Positions 54,692 through 59,911 of a stretch of DNA of 59,911 nt are shown here, in pieces (the first letter of the stretch is position 1; each line of letters begins with the position of its first letter). A model generated the notes under the pieces. That model had not been told where the DNA came from and made no database searches. It worked only from the letters and a program-made list of their open reading frames with translations. The stretch is taken from contig CACGDL010000005.1 in assembly GCA_902571795.1 (NCBI GenBank), positions 1 through 59,911 on the forward strand, given 5' to 3'. This DNA is from an uncultured Prochlorococcus sp. Its GTDB lineage: Bacteria; Cyanobacteriota; Cyanobacteriia; PCC-6307; Cyanobiaceae. The position numbers and the translations under genes are program-made.

Positions 54692-55585
54692 ATGCTTATG
54701 CTACAAGCTTTTATACAATCTCCAGGAGAAACTTTTTTAAATTTAGGATTTATAACTATTAGATGGTACGGACTTCTTATTTCGGTTTCAGTTTTAATAG
54801 GCCTATTTGTCTCTAAAAAATTAGCAAAGGCAAGAAATATTAACCCAGAGTACATTAGTGAAATACTTCCATCATTAATAATCTCTTCAATAATTGGAGC
54901 TAGAGCTTATTACGTAATTTTTGAGTGGAGGCAATATAGCGGAGAGAACTTTTTTACTTCTTTTGAACTATTCAATAAAGTCATTCAAATACCTTCTTTT
55001 CTTGCAGTTTGGGAAGGAGGCATAGCAATCCATGGAGGTCTAATAGGAGGATTAATATCTATTATCTATTTCTGTAAGTCGAAAAAAATTAATTTAAAAA
55101 CTTTTTTAGATATATTAATACCCTCGATTATTCTTGGACAATCAATAGGAAGGTGGGGAAATTTTTTCAATAATGAAGCCTTTGGAGTTCCTACAAATTT
55201 ACCTTGGAAATTATTTATACCTATCCAAAATAGGCCTTTAGAATTTATTAATTATGAATTTTTTCATCCTACATTTTTCTATGAGTCATTGTGGAATCTT
55301 TTAATTTTCATCATCCTTATTATTACCTTTAATAAACAAAATAAAACAGATTTTTTCAGACCTGGCTTTTTAAGCTGTCTTTATTTAATAAGTTATAGCT
55401 TTGGAAGATTCTGGATTGAAGGTTTAAGAACTGACCCACTATGCATTGGGGGACTTCCCCCTTTTTGTGATGGCGGTATAAGAATGGCTCAATTTATAAG
55501 TATTTTTCTATTTTCTTCTGGATTAATTGGAATATTTTTTTTAAGATTGAGAACAAATAGTGGGGAAAATAGAAAAAATGGATAA
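54692..55585 (+). CDS. lgt: prolipoprotein diacylglyceryl transferase
   Basis: [51 protein letters not shown]. Confidence 0.96.
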   Translation: MLMLQAFIQSPGETFLNLGFITIRWYGLLISVSVLIGLFVSKKLAKARNINPEYISEILPSLIISSIIGARAYYVIFEWRQYSGENFFTSFELFNKVIQIPSFLAVWEGGIAIHGGLIGGLISIIYFCKSKKINLKTFLDILIPSIILGQSIGRWGNFFNNEAFGVPTNLPWKLFIPIQNRPLEFINYEFFHPTFFYESLWNLLIFIILIITFNKQNKTDFFRPGFLSCLYLISYSFGRFWIEGLRTDPLCIGGLPPFCDGGIRMAQFISIFLFSSGLIGIFFLRLRTNSGENRKNG

Positions 55586-56333
55586 CAAAATATCCTTTAT
55601 TGGTGTTGGTCCAGGCGATCCAGAATTATTAACTTTAAAAGCATTAAAAAATATAAAAATTGCAGATGTCATTATTTGGACTGATTCTCTAATTCCTGAA
55701 AAGATTTTAGATTCTGCTAAAGAAGGTTCTGAAAAAATAAAAACGAGTTCACTTAACTTAGAGCAAATCACCTCAATTATGATAGAAAAATTTCAGGCAG
55801 GGAAAACTGTTGTAAGGTTGCATGATGGAGACCCTTGCCTTTTTGGAGCAATTAGAGAGCAAATCGAAATTTTAAAAAACGAAAAAATTGAAATCGAGGT
55901 TGTTCCTGGAGTAAGTGCTTTTCAAGTTGCTGCAGCATATCATGAAGCTGAGTTAACCATCCCTGACGTAACGCAAACAATAATTTTAACTAGAGCAGGA
56001 GGGCGAACAGGGATGCCCGAAAAAGAATCTCTTAAAGATCTTGCGAAACACAATTCCTCTATATGTCTATATCTAAGTGCTAGGCATGTGAAAAGGTCTC
56101 AAGAAACTCTACTAGAGTTTTACCCTCCAGAGACTAAAGTTATTGTTGGATTTAGAGTATCTTGGGATGATGGTTGGACATCATTAATAGAATTAAAAGA
56201 TATGGAAAAATTTTCTATTGAGAAAAAACTAATTAGAACAACCATTTACATAATTAGCCCAGCAATTAGTAATTTTAAAAAAAGATCTAATCTTTATAAT
56301 CCATCATATAGGCATCTCTTTAGGAATAAATAA
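55578..56333 (+). CDS. cobM: precorrin-4 C11-methyltransferase (start could be 55560)
   Basis: [66 protein letters not shown]. Confidence 0.93.
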   Translation: MDNKISFIGVGPGDPELLTLKALKNIKIADVIIWTDSLIPEKILDSAKEGSEKIKTSSLNLEQITSIMIEKFQAGKTVVRLHDGDPCLFGAIREQIEILKNEKIEIEVVPGVSAFQVAAAYHEAELTIPDVTQTIILTRAGGRTGMPEKESLKDLAKHNSSICLYLSARHVKRSQETLLEFYPPETKVIVGFRVSWDDGWTSLIELKDMEKFSIEKKLIRTTIYIISPAISNFKKRSNLYNPSYRHLFRNK

Positions 56334-56385
56334 TAAAGTTGATAGAAAAATAATAATTACTATAATTAGTAAAAGTTTATTTGCT

Positions 56386-56880
56386 TTGAAAGAAATAAAA
56401 TCTGTTTCAGAAAACAACAATAAAGGAGAAAATTCCACTTTAAAGAGAATTGGAAATTTCATTAAAGAGGCAAGGTTAAGTAGAAATCAATCTATTGAAG
56501 AATTGGCTTCTGATTTAAAAATTGGAGCTCATCAACTTGAAGCCATAGAAGAGGGTAATGAAGAAAAGCTACCTGAAAAAGTATTTGTCAAAGCAATGAT
56601 TAGAAGGATTTCGCAGAAGCTCAAACTTGATACAGATTTTATAATGGCTGAATTCAATACAGAGAGGAAAGAAGTGAAAATTAAAGAAATAGTTGAAGAA
56701 GTTTCCAAAAAAAATTACAAGTCTAGGCAATCTAAGAATCTTAATCCGGTAGGGTTTCTAATATTTATTTTAATTTCAGGCTTTCTGGGACTAATAGCAT
56801 CATCCTTAATTTTCAATTTATTTTCAGACTCTTTTCATGATCAAACTCCAAAACAAGAACTTATTAAAAAAACTAAATAA
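56386..56880 (+). CDS. RodZ-like HTH membrane protein
   Basis: IGNFIKEARLSRNQSIEELASDLKIGAHQLEAIEEGNEEKLPEKVFVKAMIRRISQKL then TM LIFILISGFLGLIASSLIF. Confidence 0.85.
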   Translation: MKEIKSVSENNNKGENSTLKRIGNFIKEARLSRNQSIEELASDLKIGAHQLEAIEEGNEEKLPEKVFVKAMIRRISQKLKLDTDFIMAEFNTERKEVKIKEIVEEVSKKNYKSRQSKNLNPVGFLIFILISGFLGLIASSLIFNLFSDSFHDQTPKQELIKKTK

Positions 56881-58468
56881 CTTTTAAATCTAAATTCTTT
56901 AGTTCTTTTATTACATTACGACATAATCCTAAGTTCCATTTTTCAAGTAGAAGATCTTTGTTTTTATCGAAAGGTAAAAGTTCAAATGTAAGAATATTTT
57001 CCTGCAATTTTATTTGAACGGAGGAAATTACTTTATCAGGTCTTTGATCAAGAGATGCTGCTAGTCTCAAAATTAATGACATTTCAAGAACTAATGTTTT
57101 ATCTTCTTTGGATATTAAATTTTGCCAAGACTCATGTCTTTTCTTGGGTAAAGTCTTTCTATGGTATCTGGCAATTGAAGCAATAATATTTGTTTCTGCT
57201 TCAGAATATCCCAACAACTCACAATTTTTTATTAAGTACCAAGAGTGTTTGTGATATGAACCTACATTCACGTATTTCCCACAATTATAAAGATTAGAAG
57301 CCGCCCAAAGAAGTTCTTTAGCTTTAGGGTCATTATCCCTATGAAAGATATTTTTAGTCTGATCATAGATTTGAAAAGCAATATCAATAACTTTTTCAGC
57401 TCTTGTATTATCTACTCCAAACTTTCTAGCCTGATGAACTATAGTTGTTTTTCTAATATTGCTTTGAATATTTAACTCGTTTTTAATTATCCCTTTGCGA
57501 AGCATCCAATCTACAACTAAACCCTCTCGAAGCGCCCTCTCACTTATTATTAATTCATTAAAGTTCAACATCTCCATTGCTGTGCTTAATATCAATGCTC
57601 CTGGAATAATTATTTCTGCTCTTCTCTCACTTAATGTAGGTATTTTCTTGATTTCCGAAACCGGTAATTTAAGTAGTTTTTCCAATACATTTTGTAAATT
57701 TTCCCTTTTAAATTTATAACCATGCAACTTTTGTTTAGATTCTCCTAAATCATCTGAAATCAAATTTCCTAATGAGGTTGCGGTGCCACTTGTTGCAATC
57801 ATAGATAAAGGCTGATCGCCCTTAGATCTACTCTTTATTTTTCGAACAGATGGTTCTAAAGATCCTTTGATAAAAGTTTTTAGAAAAATGGATCTTTCTG
57901 AATTTATAGAATCTATATTTAAAAAATCATTTTTAAGTCTTACCGCACCAATTCTAGAACTAGTAAGAGCTATAGCATCTTTTTTATCTGCAAGTATTAA
58001 CTCTGTAGATCCTCCTCCAATATCTATGATTACAAAAGACTGATCTTCAAAAGCCATCCCAGAAAGAACACCAAGGTAAATTAATCTGGCTTCCTCAGAA
58101 CCACTTATCATTTCTATTTGAATATCAGTTTCATCAAGAACTCTTCTTATAAAATCTTGACCGTTTGGAGCTTCCCTAACTGCACTTGTTGCTGCTGTTA
58201 CTATTTGTTTTACTCCATTACTTTTACAGTATTCCTTAAATCGCTTAAGAGTAACTAATGCTCTTTGGATTGATTCTTCAGTAAGATTACCCTCCTCATC
58301 TCTTTCTCCAAGACGAGTGGTTGATTTATCAGTGAATTTTATTGAAAATGATTTTAATTCTAGATTAATTTCTGCTACCAAGAGATGTGTAGAGTTAGTT
58401 CCAATATCTATAGAAGCTACTAAAATTTGCTTTTCTTGAAAATATCTTAAATCTTGTTTCTCTATCAT
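56873..58468 (-). CDS. ppx: Ppx/GppA exopolyphosphatase
   Basis: VASIDIGTNSTHLLVAEI; VIIDIGGGSTELILAD; C-terminal HD-type domain. Confidence 0.96.
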   Translation of the reverse strand: MIEKQDLRYFQEKQILVASIDIGTNSTHLLVAEINLELKSFSIKFTDKSTTRLGERDEEGNLTEESIQRALVTLKRFKEYCKSNGVKQIVTAATSAVREAPNGQDFIRRVLDETDIQIEMISGSEEARLIYLGVLSGMAFEDQSFVIIDIGGGSTELILADKKDAIALTSSRIGAVRLKNDFLNIDSINSERSIFLKTFIKGSLEPSVRKIKSRSKGDQPLSMIATSGTATSLGNLISDDLGESKQKLHGYKFKRENLQNVLEKLLKLPVSEIKKIPTLSERRAEIIIPGALILSTAMEMLNFNELIISERALREGLVVDWMLRKGIIKNELNIQSNIRKTTIVHQARKFGVDNTRAEKVIDIAFQIYDQTKNIFHRDNDPKAKELLWAASNLYNCGKYVNVGSYHKHSWYLIKNCELLGYSEAETNIIASIARYHRKTLPKKRHESWQNLISKEDKTLVLEMSLILRLAASLDQRPDKVISSVQIKLQENILTFELLPFDKNKDLLLEKWNLGLCRNVIKELKNLDLKVI

Positions 58469-58593
58469 TTCTTTTTATAAGATGCAGATATTGTTAACCC
58501 ATTAATAAATATACCCAAGATTGATTATTAAATAATAGAAATCATTTAATCCTAGTAAGATTATTTAAAGTTATGAAATATACAATAGGTCAT

Positions 58594-59481
58594 ATGAAAA
58601 ATAAAAATCGACAAATTAAATTAAGTACTTTTTTTGAATTATTAAGGTGGAATAAGCCGACTGGAAGAATGATCTTACTTATTCCTGCTGGATGGAGTTT
58701 ATATTTAACCCCAGATGCTAATCCAACATTTTTAATGTTACTAAGAATAATTCTGGGAGGGCTATTAGTAAGTGGATTAGGCTGCGTAGTTAATGATATT
58801 TGGGACAAAAAAATTGACCAAAGAGTTTTCAGGACAAAAAATAGGCCTCTAGCTGCAAATAAAATCGGCCTTAAAACAGCTTATTCAATTCTTTTCTTTT
58901 TGATTTTATGTAGTTTCTTTTTAACTTTGTCACTACCTCAACCTGGCAGGTTCCTTTCCATTTCACTTGCCTTTTTAGCTTTACCTATTATTTTAATTTA
59001 TCCTTCCGCCAAAAGATGGTTTAAATATCCTCAATTAATCTTATCCATATGCTGGGGTTTTGCTGTCTTAATTCCCTGGGCCGCAAATGAGGGCAATTTA
59101 AATAGTATTGTTTTATTGTTTTGCTGGCTAGCAACTATTTTTTGGACTTTTGGCTTTGACACAATTTATGCTTTAGCCGATAAAAAATATGATATCAAAA
59201 TTGGAATAAATAGTTCCGCTGTTAACCTTCAGAACAATACAAGAATAACTATTCAAATTTGTTATTTATTAACTTCTATTTTTCTTGCATTATGCGGATT
59301 TATTAATCAAATGGATTTTATTTTTTGGCCAATTTGGCTTTCAACGACAATCTTAATGCAGAGAGATATACTAAAGGTATTTCCTGAGGAAAAGCAATCT
59401 ATAAAAAATATTGGGAATCACTTCAAAAATCAATCAATTTATGGAGGAGTTCTTTTATTAGGAATTATTATTGCCTCATAA
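58594..59481 (+). CDS. UbiA-family 4-hydroxybenzoate polyprenyltransferase (start could be 58573)
   Basis: RWNKPTGRMILLIPAGWSLYL; VNDIWDKKIDQRVFRTKNRPLAA; YALADKKYDIKIGINSSA. Confidence 0.93.
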   Translation: MKNKNRQIKLSTFFELLRWNKPTGRMILLIPAGWSLYLTPDANPTFLMLLRIILGGLLVSGLGCVVNDIWDKKIDQRVFRTKNRPLAANKIGLKTAYSILFFLILCSFFLTLSLPQPGRFLSISLAFLALPIILIYPSAKRWFKYPQLILSICWGFAVLIPWAANEGNLNSIVLLFCWLATIFWTFGFDTIYALADKKYDIKIGINSSAVNLQNNTRITIQICYLLTSIFLALCGFINQMDFIFWPIWLSTTILMQRDILKVFPEEKQSIKNIGNHFKNQSIYGGVLLLGIIIAS

Positions 59482-59490
59482 ATTCTAAAA

Positions 59491-59911
59491 ATGGTCTTTA
59501 GATTAAAAAAAGGGGATCTAATAGATATTCTAGCTCCTGGCTCCTTTATTGATGAAGAAGAAAATTTTCAAAAGGGTATAGAAATCTTAAAAAACTGGGG
59601 CTTGGAAATTAATGAAAATAATTCTCTGTCAAAAAAGTTTGGTTATTTTGCAGGTGATGATCTAAGTAGATTTGAAGAACTGGAAAAAGCACAAAATAGT
59701 AAGCTAATAATTTTTGCAAAAGGAGGCTGGGGTTCAGCAAGAATATTAGAAAAAGAACCTTCTTGGCAGCATGGTTTAATGCTTGGATTCTCAGATACAT
59801 CTTCTTTATTACTATCTAAATATTCTCAAGGATTTATAGGTTCTATTCATGGGCCCATGGTTACTGGCCTTTTCAAAGAGCCAGATTGGAGTCTTAAGAG
59901 ATTAAGAAATT
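59491..59911 (+). CDS. LD-carboxypeptidase (S66 family), 3' truncated by window edge
   Basis: Translated: MVFRLKKGDLIDILAPGSFIDEEENFQKGIEILKNWGLEINEN...KLIIFAKGGWGSARILE...LMLGFSDTSSLL...GSIHGPM. Confidence 0.88.
   Translation, partial: MVFRLKKGDLIDILAPGSFIDEEENFQKGIEILKNWGLEINENNSLSKKFGYFAGDDLSRFEELEKAQNSKLIIFAKGGWGSARILEKEPSWQHGLMLGFSDTSSLLLSKYSQGFIGSIHGPMVTGLFKEPDWSLKRLRN

Noticed and set aside
59609-59800. - strand ORF at the right end
   Set aside because: Antisense to the LD-carboxypeptidase reading frame, which is open to the window end and has family-like motifs.

Overview
AT-rich (about 30% GC by eye), gene-dense cyanobacterial chromosome segment. Gene content (psaF/psaJ, petC/petA, psb27, an Hli protein, pseudocobalamin-pathway genes cobO/cobK/cobM, a futB-like permease) and extreme compaction fit a high-light-adapted Prochlorococcus; this assignment is from recognition, not a search. 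Almost all of it is core housekeeping. I see no CRISPR array, IS element, prophage, toxin-antitoxin module or clear defence island. The only mobile-element-like gene is a lone tyrosine recombinase cut by the left edge. Two tRNAs (Trp-CCA, Asp-GTC) are present, and two short CDSs (psaJ, 44 aa; Hli, 58 aa) fall below the ORF-track cutoff. Most notable observations: (1) gltX is split by a one-base frameshift at an A7 run, and its N-terminus (including the HIGH motif) lies in another frame starting 17 nt after tRNA-Asp; (2) there are two family I pyrophosphatase paralogs, one of which has lost a catalytic Asp (DGDPLD to DGAPLD) and the active-site Tyr; (3) Psb27 lacks the lipobox cysteine; (4) a TPR-like/DUF3153 fusion carries an internal lipobox; (5) an isolated tyrosine recombinase; (6) a His-rich 21-bp tandem repeat in a COG0523 metallochaperone; (7) a candidate FtsL upstream of ftsI. 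I found no convincing entirely new multi-gene system.
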